From Enterococcus plantarum (lineage in GTDB: Bacteria; Bacillota; Bacilli; Lactobacillales; Enterococcaceae): a stretch of DNA of 64,000 nt. A program made the translations under genes and the position numbers. The notes under the pieces are model-generated. The model had not been told where the DNA came from and did not search any database. It saw only the letters and a program-made list of their open reading frames with translations. Shown piece after piece: positions 35,983-44,580 of this stretch. Position 1 is the stretch's first letter. Each line of letters opens with the position of its first letter. The DNA lies in assembly GCF_001730295.1 (NCBI RefSeq), contig NZ_MIKA01000001.1, positions 124,001-188,000 on the forward strand, written 5' to 3'.

Positions 35983-37782
35983 ATGAACGATAGAATCAAA
36001 AACAAATTAGCATTGCTTCCTGACCAACCAGGTTGTTACTTGATGAAAGACAAAAATGGAACAATCATTTACGTTGGTAAAGCAAAAGTGTTAAAAAATC
36101 GTGTTCGTTCTTATTTCAGCGGTAGCCATGATACAAAAACAGAACGGCTTGTCAGCGAGATAGAAGATTTTGAATATATAGTGACTGAATCAAATATTGA
36201 AGCATTATTACTTGAAATCAATTTGATCCACAAAAATGATCCTAAGTACAATATCATGTTGAAAGACGATAAAAGCTATCCTTTTATTAAAATTACAAAC
36301 GAAGATTATCCTCGTTTGTTGATTACTAGAAAAGTTTCAAAGGACAAAGCTCTTTATTTTGGGCCATATCCAGATGTTGGTGCAGCAAATGAGACGAAAC
36401 GATTGCTGGATCGTCTTTTTCCATTAAGAAAATGCCGAGTGTTACCCAAAGAAGTTTGCCTTTATTACCACATGGGCCAGTGTTTAGCTCCTTGTGTTTT
36501 TGATATTCCTAAATCAACTTATACAGAAATGGTTTCAGAAATCAAAAGTTTTTTAAACGGAGGACACCCAGTTATTCAAGAAGAAATACAACGAAAAATG
36601 AATGAAGCTGCTGAAAATATGGAATTTGAAAAGGCAGCAGAATATCGTGATCAAATCAAAGCGATTGAAACAGTCATGACACGTCAAAAAATGACGAATG
36701 CAGATTTGGTCGATCGTGATGTCTTCGGGTATTCAGTTGACAAGGGCTGGATGTGTGTTCAGGTGTTCTTTATCCGTCAAGGTAAGTTGATTGAGAGAGA
36801 TGTTTCAATTTTTCCTTTTTACAATGAAGAAGAAGAAGATTTTTTAACCTTTATCGGGCAGTTCTATCAAGAAAATGAACACTTTATTCCTAGAGAAGTC
36901 TTGATTCCAGATAACATTGATATTGCGAGTGTAGAGGCGATGCTTTCAACCAAAGTACTACAACCTCAACGCGGGGAGAAGAAGAAATTAGTTAAGTTAG
37001 CGGGCAAAAATGCGACGGTCGCTTTACAGGAAAAATTTGATTTGATTGTACGGAAACAAGAACGAACAATTGGGGCAGTCGAAAAGTTAGGAAACGCGAT
37101 GAATATCCCGACACCTATCAGAATTGAAGCATTTGATAACTCGAATATTATGGGGACGGATCCAGTTTCGGCGATGGTTGTTTTTATTGATGGTCGACCA
37201 GATAAGAAGGAATACCGTAAATACAAAATAAAAACGGTGAAAGGTCCAGATGATTATGCCTCAATGCGTGAAGTGATTTATCGTCGCTATTCAAGAGTTT
37301 TGAAAGAGAACCTCCCATTTCCAGATCTGATTGTAATCGATGGAGGAAAAGGGCAGATTGATGCAGCGAAAGAAGTATTAGATAATCAATTAGGCTTGGA
37401 CATTCCGATTGCAGGATTGGCGAAAAATGATAAGCACAAAACGAGCGAACTACTTTTTGGACCGAATTTGGCTGTTGTTCCTCTAGAAAGAAATTCGCAA
37501 GAGTTCTTTTTATTACAGCGTATTCAAGATGAAGTCCATCGCTTTGCTATTACCTTCCATCGACAATTAAGAAGTAAAAACAGCTTTGCTTCTCGCTTGG
37601 ATAATATAGAAGGATTGGGTCCAAAAAGGAAAAAAGAGTTGCTCAAACAATTTAAGTCCTTAAAAAATATCACGGCCGCTTCGATTGAAGAACTAAATGC
37701 ATCTGGTTTGCCGAAGAATGTTGCTAAAAATGTCTACGATCACTTGCATCAGGATGAAACTGATTCTGGTGAGAACGTATGA
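35983..37782 (+). CDS. uvrC: Excinuclease ABC subunit C
   Basis: 599 residues. The N-terminal GIY-YIG nuclease ([22 protein letters not shown]) makes the 3' incision. A four-Cys region around [21 protein letters not shown] (about 148-168) fits the Fe-S cluster found in UvrC. The UVR motif for UvrB contact is near 200-235. The RNase H-like half ([24 protein letters not shown]) makes the 5' incision, and tandem helix-hairpin-helix motifs end the protein ([11 protein letters not shown]). Nucleotide excision repair with UvrAB. Intact. Confidence 0.97.
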   Translation: MNDRIKNKLALLPDQPGCYLMKDKNGTIIYVGKAKVLKNRVRSYFSGSHDTKTERLVSEIEDFEYIVTESNIEALLLEINLIHKNDPKYNIMLKDDKSYPFIKITNEDYPRLLITRKVSKDKALYFGPYPDVGAANETKRLLDRLFPLRKCRVLPKEVCLYYHMGQCLAPCVFDIPKSTYTEMVSEIKSFLNGGHPVIQEEIQRKMNEAAENMEFEKAAEYRDQIKAIETVMTRQKMTNADLVDRDVFGYSVDKGWMCVQVFFIRQGKLIERDVSIFPFYNEEEEDFLTFIGQFYQENEHFIPREVLIPDNIDIASVEAMLSTKVLQPQRGEKKKLVKLAGKNATVALQEKFDLIVRKQERTIGAVEKLGNAMNIPTPIRIEAFDNSNIMGTDPVSAMVVFIDGRPDKKEYRKYKIKTVKGPDDYASMREVIYRRYSRVLKENLPFPDLIVIDGGKGQIDAAKEVLDNQLGLDIPIAGLAKNDKHKTSELLFGPNLAVVPLERNSQEFFLLQRIQDEVHRFAITFHRQLRSKNSFASRLDNIEGLGPKRKKELLKQFKSLKNITAASIEELNASGLPKNVAKNVYDHLHQDETDSGENV

Positions 37783-37794
37783 TGGCTGATTAAC

Positions 37795-37836
37795 TAAAAA
37801 AAGCTAAATTCATTTTTATGAGTTTAGTTTTTTATT
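37795..37836 (+). terminator. Terminator after uvrC
   Basis: AAAAAAGCTAAATTC pairs with GAGTTTAGTTTTTT with one bulged G and a G-U pair; the tail is T-rich. Confidence 0.75.
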
Positions 37837-37882
37837 TTAATCGATAATTACAGAAAAAGTGGTTTAGCCCATTTAAAAACGT

Positions 37883-37911
37883 TTGACATATGAAGAAATT
37901 CACGATACTCT
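37883..37911 (+). promoter_or_regulatory. Promoter of the padR unit
   Basis: TTGACA (37883-37888) is a perfect -35. The -10 is one of two weak overlapping hexamers at 37904-37911. The palindrome at 37911-37940 would cover the start of transcription. Confidence 0.5.
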
Positions 37912-37940
37912 ATCGTTAGGTGATATATCATCTGACGATA
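37911..37940 (+). promoter_or_regulatory. 30-bp palindromic operator, likely PadR autoregulatory site
   Basis: TATCGTTAGGTGATA and TATCATCTGACGATA are inverted copies with two mismatched positions. The site lies directly downstream of the -35/-10 region and 18 bases before the padR ATG, the usual arrangement for PadR-s1 autorepression. Confidence 0.65.
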
Positions 37941-37957
37941 TAAAGGAGTAAGATACC

Positions 37958-38278
37958 ATGGAAGATACACTGACGGATTCCACTTATTTGATTCTGTTAG
38001 CATTACTAGAACCGCAACATGGATACGCTATCATGAAAGAAGTAAATGTAGTAACAAATGGCCAAGTCGACATTGGTCCAGCGAGTATGTACACTATTTT
38101 AAAAAAGTTACAAAAGAGCGAGTTGATCACGCTAGAAGAAAGTAACGAACGGAAGAAAACGTATTTAATTACGGATAAAGGGCTCGCAATTTTAGAGTTA
38201 GATATTGAGCGCAGGAAACTTCTCTATCAAGCTGGAAACCGTCTATTAGCTGAAAAAAGGAGAAAAAAAGGATCATAA
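37958..38278 (+). CDS. PadR family transcriptional regulator (PadR-s1 type)
   Basis: 106 residues, the size of the short PadR-s1 subfamily. Winged helix with the family stretch YLILLALLEPQHGYAIMKEV, then MYTILKKLQKSELI and the wing ERKKTYLITDKG. A C-terminal dimer helix closes it. AAAGGAG lies before the ATG. Such regulators usually repress an adjacent drug or lipid-stress ABC transporter and respond to a small ligand. Here a decayed DUF2812 gene and a NatAB-like ABC pair follow, so those are the likely targets (inference). Confidence 0.92.
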   Translation: MEDTLTDSTYLILLALLEPQHGYAIMKEVNVVTNGQVDIGPASMYTILKKLQKSELITLEESNERKKTYLITDKGLAILELDIERRKLLYQAGNRLLAEKRRKKGS

Positions 38279-38959
38279 TTCAGGGGAAGAAATACATTTT
38301 TTCAAAGTGAATTACTTTTTATCCAGAAAAAGAAATGCAACTTTTAAAGAGACAAGCAGAAGATGGCTGGCACTTTGAAAAAATGAATCAAGCTGGTTTT
38401 CTTGTATTCGAAAAGGGAAATCCGGAAAAAAAGGATTTTTCAGTCGATTTCTTTGAGGGATCATCTGAAGAATTATCTGAATATTTGGTAATCTATAAAG
38501 AAGCTGGTTGGAAAAATATAGGCAATTATAAAGATAAATATTATTATTTTTAAAGCTGAATGAGAGACACCGACAATCTATTCAGATTCTGACAGTTACT
38601 GGATTCGTATGAAGAAAGAATGGCTATGGTTATTCCTGTGTGAGCTTATCTATTTACCGATCGGTATTTGTTTCCTTATGCTTGTGTTCTTAACAAAAGA
38701 ATCTCAAAATGATATTTTAGGGAATGTATTTGTCAGAGGTATTTTACTATCTTTAGGGACGATGCTCACCGTATTACCGCTAGGAGTAACGGTAACAATT
38801 GTCTTTTCATTGATTATTTATAGGGATCGTACAAAATATTATCATCATCCAGAACGTTTTGCCAAACGACAAAAAGTTCTGAGAGATTCCATAGTCTTAG
38901 CAATTTTAGGTGCTATTGTAGGAATGCTGTTCAGTCTTTTATTAAAGACCTTTTTTTAA
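38275..38959 (+). pseudogene. DUF2812-family membrane protein, degraded
   Basis: A single DUF2812-like reading can be followed across three lesions. From about 38275 the frame gives a KKYIFSK segment, a TGA at 38308-38310, then ITFYPEKEMQLLKRQAEDG, the DUF2812 N-terminal hallmark, up to a TAA at 38551. Skipping one T of the T5 run at 38547-38551 shifts to the frame FKAE, TGA (38561-38563), ETPTIYSDSDSYW, and on into a two-helix membrane domain ending at 38959. The surviving open pieces are 38335-38553 (72 codons) and 38609-38959 (116 codons). PadR regulators are commonly followed by DUF2812 genes, which supports the reconstruction. Confidence 0.8.
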
Positions 38960-38974
38960 ACTAATTGGGGCACA

Positions 38975-38983
38975 TGGTACAAT
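38975..38983 (+). promoter_or_regulatory. Possible extended -10 promoter for the NatAB-like pair
   Basis: TGGTACAAT (TGn plus TACAAT) lies 94 bases before the ATPase start. A second weak candidate is TTGACG (39007-39012) with TACTTT after 16 bases. An internal promoter would free the transporter from the decayed upstream gene. Confidence 0.3.
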
Positions 38984-39076
38984 CTGTTAAAAGGTCAAAG
39001 AATATGTTGACGAATAAAATAGAAACTGTACTTTTGAATAAAAATAGATTTTAATTTGAAAATAGGAGGATGGATA

Positions 39077-39973
39077 ATGTTAGAAGTAAAGAATTTGGTT
39101 AAAACATTTGGAAATTATACAGCTGTTGACAACATGTCTTTTGAAATTCCAGATGGAAAAATACTGGGACTAATTGGTCAAAACGGTGCTGGGAAGACGA
39201 CAACTTTCCGTTTGATTTTAGACTTTTTGACACAAGATAGTGGGGTTGTCCTTTGGAATGGTCATCAGCTAAGTGGTAAAGACTATAACGATATTGGTTA
39301 CTTACCAGAAGAACGTGGTTTGTATCCAAAAGTCTCTATTCAGGAGCAATTGATTTACTTTGCTGAATTAAGAGGGAAAACGAAAAAAGAAATTGAACCG
39401 AAAATTGATGAATGGATGGAGAAGTTCAAAGTCAAAGGGAAAAAAACGGATAAAGTAAAATCACTTTCAAAAGGAAATCAACAAAAAGTTCAACTGATTG
39501 CCACATTGATCCATGAACCAAAATTAGTGATTCTAGATGAACCCTTTAGTGGACTAGACCCAGTGAATGCTGAGCTATTAAAAGATGGGATCATTGCATT
39601 AAAAGAGAAGGGGTCCTGTGTGATTTTCTCCAGCCATAATATGGATAATGTTGAAAAAATCTGTGATCATCTTGTTATGCTAAGAAGTGGGAAAATGGTT
39701 CTTAATGGTAAAGTTCATGAAATTCGTGAAAGTTTCGGCCGCACGAAAGTCTTCTTAGAATCGCCATTGAGTCCTGAAGATGTTTTAGCAATCGACGGGG
39801 TTCAGTCTGCAGTAAAACGCGGAGATGTTGTTGAAGTAACCTTAAATGATCCAGACGCAGGGCAAGAAATTTTTGCTCGTGCTACACAGTTCGGCTATAT
39901 TCCGATGTTCAATCAGCAACCACCTACCTTAGAAGAAATATTCAAGATGAAAGCAGGTGAACCAAATGAGTAA
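39077..39973 (+). CDS. ABC transporter ATP-binding protein, NatA-like
   Basis: 298 residues from ATG 39077 (AGGAGG at seven bases; the reading from 39056 starts before the ribosome site). Walker A GQNGAGKTT, signature LSKGNQQK, Walker B LVILDEPFSGLDP and H-loop FSSHNM are intact. A C-terminal ~80-residue extension (SPLSPEDVLAIDG onward) is typical of the NatA/DrrA-type exporter ATPases. Paired with the permease through an eight-base overlap. It may export sodium or a hydrophobic compound; the PadR gene upstream points to a stress or drug response. Confidence 0.92.
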   Translation: MLEVKNLVKTFGNYTAVDNMSFEIPDGKILGLIGQNGAGKTTTFRLILDFLTQDSGVVLWNGHQLSGKDYNDIGYLPEERGLYPKVSIQEQLIYFAELRGKTKKEIEPKIDEWMEKFKVKGKKTDKVKSLSKGNQQKVQLIATLIHEPKLVILDEPFSGLDPVNAELLKDGIIALKEKGSCVIFSSHNMDNVEKICDHLVMLRSGKMVLNGKVHEIRESFGRTKVFLESPLSPEDVLAIDGVQSAVKRGDVVEVTLNDPDAGQEIFARATQFGYIPMFNQQPPTLEEIFKMKAGEPNE

Positions 39974-41234
39974 ATTTTGGATTATAGCGAGAGATGTATA
40001 TAAAAAGAATGTTAAATCTCTTTCCTTTATTATTATGATCCTTGTACCCTTTATTGTCATGGGAATTATTTATATTGCTGGTTCTTTGGCGGGTGGTTTT
40101 TCTGAGGAGACGAAAGTGGGTCTTGTTTCTGATAATCAAGCATTAGCAGAACAATTAGCACAGTCAAAAACAGATGATTATACATTTAAAGTAATGAAAT
40201 CGCAAAAAGAAGCTGAGAAACAATTAAAAGAGAAAAATCTTGAAGCTTTTCTTGTTTTAGAAACTAAATCAGAACAGATTCATGGAGAATTATATGCAGA
40301 ATCTTCTTTAGGAACAACGACAGAATTGATGATGGGGCAAATGCTTAACGGTCTTCAATCTTCATTCAATGCAAGTAAACTTAATTTAACCACAGAACAA
40401 TTAGCAAGTTTAAGTCAACCGGCGAATTTTGAGAAGACTAAAGTTCGCTTTGACGATAATGGAAAAATGATAACGGGACAAGATAATACAGCGATTCAAT
40501 CAGCAATGTCATTTGTGATAACGATTGTTCTTTGGGTGATTATTATCACGTATGCATCCATTATTGCTCAGGAAATTGCTTCTGAAAAAGGAACCCGGAT
40601 CATGGAAGTTATTTTATCCAGTACGAAAGCCCAAACGCATTTTTATGGAAAATTGACTGGGGTCATTTTGGTTGCACTTACTCAAATTGTGATTTACGCA
40701 GCGGCAATCGGGATTGGGTATACACAATTGAAAGACATGGATATCGTAAAAGGATTTCTAGAAGGTCTTTCTTCCACGACTATTTTTGGTAGTTTTTTAT
40801 TCTTCACTTTAGCATTTTTTGTGTTAGGAGTATTGGTCTATTCAGTCTTAGCAGCATTATGTGGATCATTGGTATCAAAACCAGAAGACACGGCAAAAGC
40901 AGTTCAACCGATCATTTACATTGCTATGATTGGCTATTTCATTGGGATTACATTAGGAACAAGTGATCCACAAAATATTGTGATCAAAGTATCTTCTTAC
41001 ATTCCGTTGATTTCATCTTTTATTATGCCGATTCGTTTAGCTAGCGAAACCGTCACTACTGCAGGGGCGCTGATTTCTGTAGGGATCTTGATTGTGTTCG
41101 GTCTATTATTGACGATGTTTTCAGCTAAATTGTATAAATCAAACGTTTTAGTTTATAGCGAAGGTGGTGTTTTGAAATCATTGAAACAATCGATTTCAAT
41201 TCTGAAAAATGAACGCAAAAAAATAGTTAAATAG
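39966..41234 (+). CDS. ABC-2 type permease, NatB-like
   Basis: 422 residues from ATG 39966, inside the ATPase stop region (ATGAGTAA). Topology: helix 1 (about 22-45), a large outer loop (46-175), then five helices between 178 and 400, the ABC-2/NatB plan. The motif QEIASEKGTRIMEVILSST after the second helix is the conserved cytoplasmic coupling segment of this family. Works with the ATPase at 39077. The substrate is not evident. Confidence 0.9.
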   Translation: MSKFWIIARDVYKKNVKSLSFIIMILVPFIVMGIIYIAGSLAGGFSEETKVGLVSDNQALAEQLAQSKTDDYTFKVMKSQKEAEKQLKEKNLEAFLVLETKSEQIHGELYAESSLGTTTELMMGQMLNGLQSSFNASKLNLTTEQLASLSQPANFEKTKVRFDDNGKMITGQDNTAIQSAMSFVITIVLWVIIITYASIIAQEIASEKGTRIMEVILSSTKAQTHFYGKLTGVILVALTQIVIYAAAIGIGYTQLKDMDIVKGFLEGLSSTTIFGSFLFFTLAFFVLGVLVYSVLAALCGSLVSKPEDTAKAVQPIIYIAMIGYFIGITLGTSDPQNIVIKVSSYIPLISSFIMPIRLASETVTTAGALISVGILIVFGLLLTMFSAKLYKSNVLVYSEGGVLKSLKQSISILKNERKKIVK

Positions 41235-41249
41235 GTATTAAAAGAAATT

Positions 41250-41377
41250 AGGACAGAAGTGTTTAACGCTTAGAATTTGATGTGATCGAATCAAAGCGCA
41301 GTAATTGCTTCAGCTCTCCTTATTTATTTGAATTCCTTGAGGCAGAGATAGGACTCATAGAGTTATGTCTCTGCCTC
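41250..41377 (+). repeat. Dispersed intergenic repeat, copy B, with bidirectional hairpin
   Basis: Shares with copy A (31559-31710) the ordered blocks GAAGT..TTAA, GAATTTGATGTG, CAAAGCG, TTGCTTC and GAATTC. It ends in a long hairpin (41339-41377) with arms GAGGCAGAGA and TCTCTGCCTC and the same GACTC-ATAGAGT core. The right arm overlaps the last codons of the minus-strand lacI-type gene, so the hairpin can serve both converging units. Confidence 0.65.
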
Positions 41378-42361
41378 TTCATGTTTTCGTATTGGAACGG
41401 TTTCCCTTTCGATTAAGCGAACGCTCATTTCTTGTTCTGGAATAGTTTCTTTGTTGAGCTGGTTATGAATATAAATAAATGAATTTTCTGCTTGCAGTTT
41501 GATTGAATAATCAACTGTTGTAATATGCATCAACCGACTGATCTCGCTATTATCAAAGCCAATGACAGCTACATCATCGGGAATAGAATAGCCTAAAGAT
41601 TGAAGTTCAGAAATAAAACCTGCTGCAACTGAATCGGTGTAAAACGCCATGGCATCTGTTTTAGTTTTCATTTCATGCCATAATTGGGCAATATGACGTC
41701 CATTGTCCACTCTATCATCATCACGAAAGATCCATTCCTCGTTGATTGAAATATTTTTTTCCTTGTGGAAATCATCAATGGCTCTTATACGTGCCTTAGT
41801 ATTTAGATTCACAGAATTCCCTAAAACATGACCAATCGAACGGTATCCACGCTGATAAAGGTAATCTAGCGAACGTAAGTATCCTGAATAATGATCGATA
41901 TAAGAAGAATAGACGCGTTCAGAATCAATTCGATGCCAAGTAGCAATCGGACCATAAAGACTGTAAGGTTCGATTACTTCCCATTTATTTGACCTAGTTA
42001 AAATAAATACACCATCGAGCTGTTTGTATTTCATTTGATTCAGGGCATCAATCTCTTTCTTTTGATCTCCATCGGTAAAATAAAGTGTGACATAGTAATT
42101 ATAGGATTTGGCAATAGAAATAAAACTTTCAAGAAAAATACCCAAAGGATCTATAAATCCATGTGCAAGAAAACCAATCGTCTTTGTTTCACCACTTTGA
42201 AGATTTCGAGCAATCAAGTTAGGAGAGTAGGATAGCGCTTCCATTGCATCTAAAACTTTTTTTCGACTTTCTTGACCAACATAACCATTCCCAGAAATAA
42301 CTCTAGAAACAGTGGATTTTGAGACTTGTGCTTTTTTTGCTACATCAATAATTGTAGTCAT
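41363..42361 (-). CDS. LacI family transcriptional regulator
   Basis: 332 residues. The N-terminal LacI helix-turn-helix TTIIDVAKKAQVSKSTVSRV is followed by the hinge helix SPNLIARNLQ and a periplasmic-binding-protein-like effector domain (60-325). AGGTG lies before the ATG, and a minus-strand extended -10 (TGTTATACT) covers 42407-42415. Divergent from the GH4 glucosidase with a TGGGAA-CA-TTCCCA palindrome in that promoter, so it is most likely the local repressor, released by a phosphorylated beta-glucoside (inference). The 3' end overlaps a terminator-like hairpin. Confidence 0.93.
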   Translation of the reverse strand: MTTIIDVAKKAQVSKSTVSRVISGNGYVGQESRKKVLDAMEALSYSPNLIARNLQSGETKTIGFLAHGFIDPLGIFLESFISIAKSYNYYVTLYFTDGDQKKEIDALNQMKYKQLDGVFILTRSNKWEVIEPYSLYGPIATWHRIDSERVYSSYIDHYSGYLRSLDYLYQRGYRSIGHVLGNSVNLNTKARIRAIDDFHKEKNISINEEWIFRDDDRVDNGRHIAQLWHEMKTKTDAMAFYTDSVAAGFISELQSLGYSIPDDVAVIGFDNSEISRLMHITTVDYSIKLQAENSFIYIHNQLNKETIPEQEMSVRLIERETVPIRKHEEAET

Positions 42362-42436
42362 GTTGACACCTCGCTAATTAAATAGAAAAAATATTCTTCA
42401 CTTTTTAGTATAACATAAAATAGTTGAAAAAAGAGC

Positions 42437-42464
42437 TTGACATGGGAACATTCCCACATATTAT
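42437..42464 (+). promoter_or_regulatory. Promoter of the GH4 glucosidase gene
   Basis: Perfect -35 TTGACA (42437-42442), 16-base spacer, TATTAT (42459-42464). The entire spacer start is occupied by the palindromic operator. Confidence 0.7.
42443..42456 (+). promoter_or_regulatory. Palindromic operator, likely site of the LacI-type repressor
   Basis: TGGGAA-CA-TTCCCA, perfect six-base arms with a two-base centre, begins one base after the -35 hexamer. A bound dimer here would exclude RNA polymerase. Confidence 0.7.
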
Positions 42465-42472
42465 GATAAAAA

Positions 42473-42486
42473 TGTAAACGATGTCA
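42473..42486 (+). promoter_or_regulatory. cre site for CcpA
   Basis: TGTAAACGATGTCA matches every position of the consensus TGWAANCGNTNWCA. It lies at about the transcription start, a position that gives catabolite repression. An ATG at 42481 inside it is not the gene start. Confidence 0.8.
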
Positions 42487-42522
42487 GAACATTTTCTGAA
42501 CAAAAAATCAGGAGGGAAACAC

Positions 42523-43917
42523 ATGACAAGAGATGCATTGAAAATCGCAACAATTGGTGGAGGGTCAAGTTATACACCAGAATTGATCGAGGGATATATT
42601 AAAAGAAAAGATGAATTGCCAATCAAAGAAATTTGGTTAGTTGATATTGAAGCAGGAAAAGAAAAATTAGAAACGGTTGGGGCTATGGCAAAACGCATGG
42701 TCAAAGCAGCGGGATTAGATTGGGAAGTTCATTTAACATTAGATCGTCGTGCAGCGTTAAAAGATGCTGATTTTGTATCGACTCAATTCCGTGTAGGATT
42801 ACTTGACGCTCGTATTAAAGATGAACGTATTCCTTTATCACATGGTGTGCTAGGCCAAGAAACAAATGGCGCAGGTGGTATGTTTAAGGCATTTCGCACG
42901 ATTCCAGTAATCCTTGCGATTATCGAAGACATGAAAGAACTTTGTCCAGATGCGTGGCTTGTTAATTTTACGAATCCAGCAGGAATGGTAACGGAAGCTG
43001 CCATTAAACATGGCGGGTGGAAGAAAACAGCAGGGTTATGTAATGTACCGATTGGCCACAGAAAACAAGCTGCTGAAAAACTAGGTATTCCAGAAGATGA
43101 TCTATTCTTCAAATTTGCTGGAATCAATCATTTCCATTGGCACCGTGTTTGGGATAAACAAGGAACTGAACGAACACAAGAATTGATCGACTTGATTTAT
43201 GGACCACAAGAAGATTCTGAAAGTCATTTGAAAAATATCCACAACGCACCGTTCCATTATGAACAAATCAAAGATTTAGGGATGTTACCATGTGGCTATC
43301 ATCGGTATTATTATATTGAAGATGAAATGCTAAAACATTCGATTGAAGAGTTTGAAAAAGGCGAAACAAGAGCACAAGTAGTAAAAGAAACGGAAGCACG
43401 TTTATTTGAACTTTACAAAGATCCAAATCTGGATTACAAGCCAAAAGAATTAGAAGAACGAGGCGGGACTCATTACAGTGATGCAGCATGTGAATTGATC
43501 GCATCGATTCATAATGATAAACGCACAGATATGGTCGTTTCAACTGAAAATAATGGCACAATTACAGATTTACCTTATGATTGTGTCGTTGAAGTTTCAG
43601 GTCCTGTCACTGCCCACGGACATGAGCCATACAATTGGGGGGCATTTCCACCAGCGGCGCGTGGAATTATCCAAGTGATGAAAGGAATGGAGGAAACTGT
43701 GATTCGTGCGGCAATGGATGGAGACTACGGTGCTGCGTTACATGCCTTCACAATCAATCCGCTTGTTCCAGGTGGAGCGATGGCAAAAACGTTACTAGAT
43801 GAATTGTTGATTGCGCATAAAGATCATTTACCAAACTTTTCAGCAGCTATTTCTAAAATTGAAGTAGAACAACCTGATACAGTGGCTTATGTTACTGAAT
43901 TAATGAAAAGCAATTAA
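42523..43917 (+). CDS. 6-phospho-beta-glucosidase, GH4 family
   Basis: 464 residues from ATG 42523 (AGGAGGG six bases upstream). The N-terminal NAD-binding fold KIATIGGGSSYTPELIEG matches LicH/CelF-type 6-phospho-beta-glucosidases rather than the alpha-type GlvA. The manganese ligands Cys and His are in LCNVPIGHR and GINHFHW, and NPAGMVTEA is present. GH4 enzymes need NAD+ and Mn2+ and use an oxidation-elimination mechanism. It cleaves phosphorylated cellobiose-like sugars delivered by a PTS, but no PTS gene is near. Controlled by the LacI-type operator and cre upstream. Confidence 0.9.
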   Translation: MTRDALKIATIGGGSSYTPELIEGYIKRKDELPIKEIWLVDIEAGKEKLETVGAMAKRMVKAAGLDWEVHLTLDRRAALKDADFVSTQFRVGLLDARIKDERIPLSHGVLGQETNGAGGMFKAFRTIPVILAIIEDMKELCPDAWLVNFTNPAGMVTEAAIKHGGWKKTAGLCNVPIGHRKQAAEKLGIPEDDLFFKFAGINHFHWHRVWDKQGTERTQELIDLIYGPQEDSESHLKNIHNAPFHYEQIKDLGMLPCGYHRYYYIEDEMLKHSIEEFEKGETRAQVVKETEARLFELYKDPNLDYKPKELEERGGTHYSDAACELIASIHNDKRTDMVVSTENNGTITDLPYDCVVEVSGPVTAHGHEPYNWGAFPPAARGIIQVMKGMEETVIRAAMDGDYGAALHAFTINPLVPGGAMAKTLLDELLIAHKDHLPNFSAAISKIEVEQPDTVAYVTELMKSN

Positions 43918-43922
43918 AACTT

Positions 43923-43967
43923 AAAAAGCCTGATTTTGTCGATGATTGGCAAAATCAGGCTTTTTAT
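43923..43967 (+). terminator. Terminator after the GH4 gene
   Basis: AAAAAGCCTGATTTTG (43923-43938) pairs perfectly with CAAAATCAGGCTTTTT (43950-43965). Symmetric A and T runs make it bidirectional, so it also serves the minus-strand gene at 43987. Confidence 0.92.
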
Positions 43968-43986
43968 CAGTCATTGAATAAAAAGG

Positions 43987-44424
43987 TTAGATTGTTTTCG
44001 TTGTTGTGCCTTCTTTAAAAAACGATCGTATTGGATTATGGGTCTCAACGTTAAATTGATAGGAACGGTAACGAAATAATTGATTTAATACGACAAAAGC
44101 AGAGACTTCCGTCATCAGAAAAATGTTTAATGAATCAATCGAAAGGCTAGCTAAAGAAATTGCTAAAAATAAGATAATGAATAGAGAAAATAATTGCTGA
44201 ATCTGATTTGTAGTTGTAATAGTCACTTCTTCGGTGTCTGGAGTAATGTTGACTTTTTGGGAGAAGCGAAAAAGTCCTTCTCGAAATTCTAGAATGTCAC
44301 CAACAGTAACATTTAGTTCAATTGAAATATTATTGAATAATTTTCCTTGATACACACCATTTTTATAGACGGAAAAGTGGCGCACGCATCCCCATGTCGT
44401 TTGTCTTTTTAACTTAATTTTCAT
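43987..44424 (-). CDS. Small membrane protein of unknown function
   Basis: 145 residues from ATG 44424 (AGAGG eight bases upstream; a GTG at 44433 would add three). I do not recognise the family. Seen: an N-terminal soluble domain of about 80 residues with alternating beta character (a short lipid- or nucleic-acid-free Ig-like or SH3-like fold is possible), then two hydrophobic helices (about 79-97 and 99-116) and a basic C-terminal tail. Convergent with the GH4 gene and 146 bases downstream of the flavoprotein gene end. No regulatory clue. Confidence 0.7.
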   Translation of the reverse strand: MKIKLKRQTTWGCVRHFSVYKNGVYQGKLFNNISIELNVTVGDILEFREGLFRFSQKVNITPDTEEVTITTTNQIQQLFSLFIILFLAISLASLSIDSLNIFLMTEVSAFVVLNQLFRYRSYQFNVETHNPIRSFFKEGTTTKTI

Positions 44425-44534
44425 TATGATCACCTCTTAAAACTATTTTCACATAAATCGAATAAAAAAGAATCCAACAAAAGACTGATTTATAGTGATA
44501 GTTTTATCCTGCTAAAGTCCTATTAAGGCGAAAA

Positions 44535-44563
44535 GAAAAGAACTCCGGAAAATCTAGAGTTCT
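44535..44563 (-). terminator. Terminator of the HI0933-type gene (minus strand)
   Basis: On the minus strand AGAACTC pairs with GAGTTCT over an 11-base loop, followed by TTTCTTTT. It lies 18 bases beyond the flavoprotein stop. Confidence 0.75.
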
Positions 44564-44580
44564 ACTGAATAAAAACTAGT

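Noticed and set aside
38308-38563. Recoding of TGA (selenocysteine or programmed readthrough) in the DUF2812 gene
   Set aside because: Two TGA codons plus a frameshift in one gene, with no selenocysteine machinery or recoding signal seen, are better explained by decay.
42481-42525. Upstream ATG at 42481 as start of the GH4 gene
   Set aside because: It lies inside the cre site, lacks a ribosome site, and the conserved N-terminus begins after the AGGAGGG at 42510.
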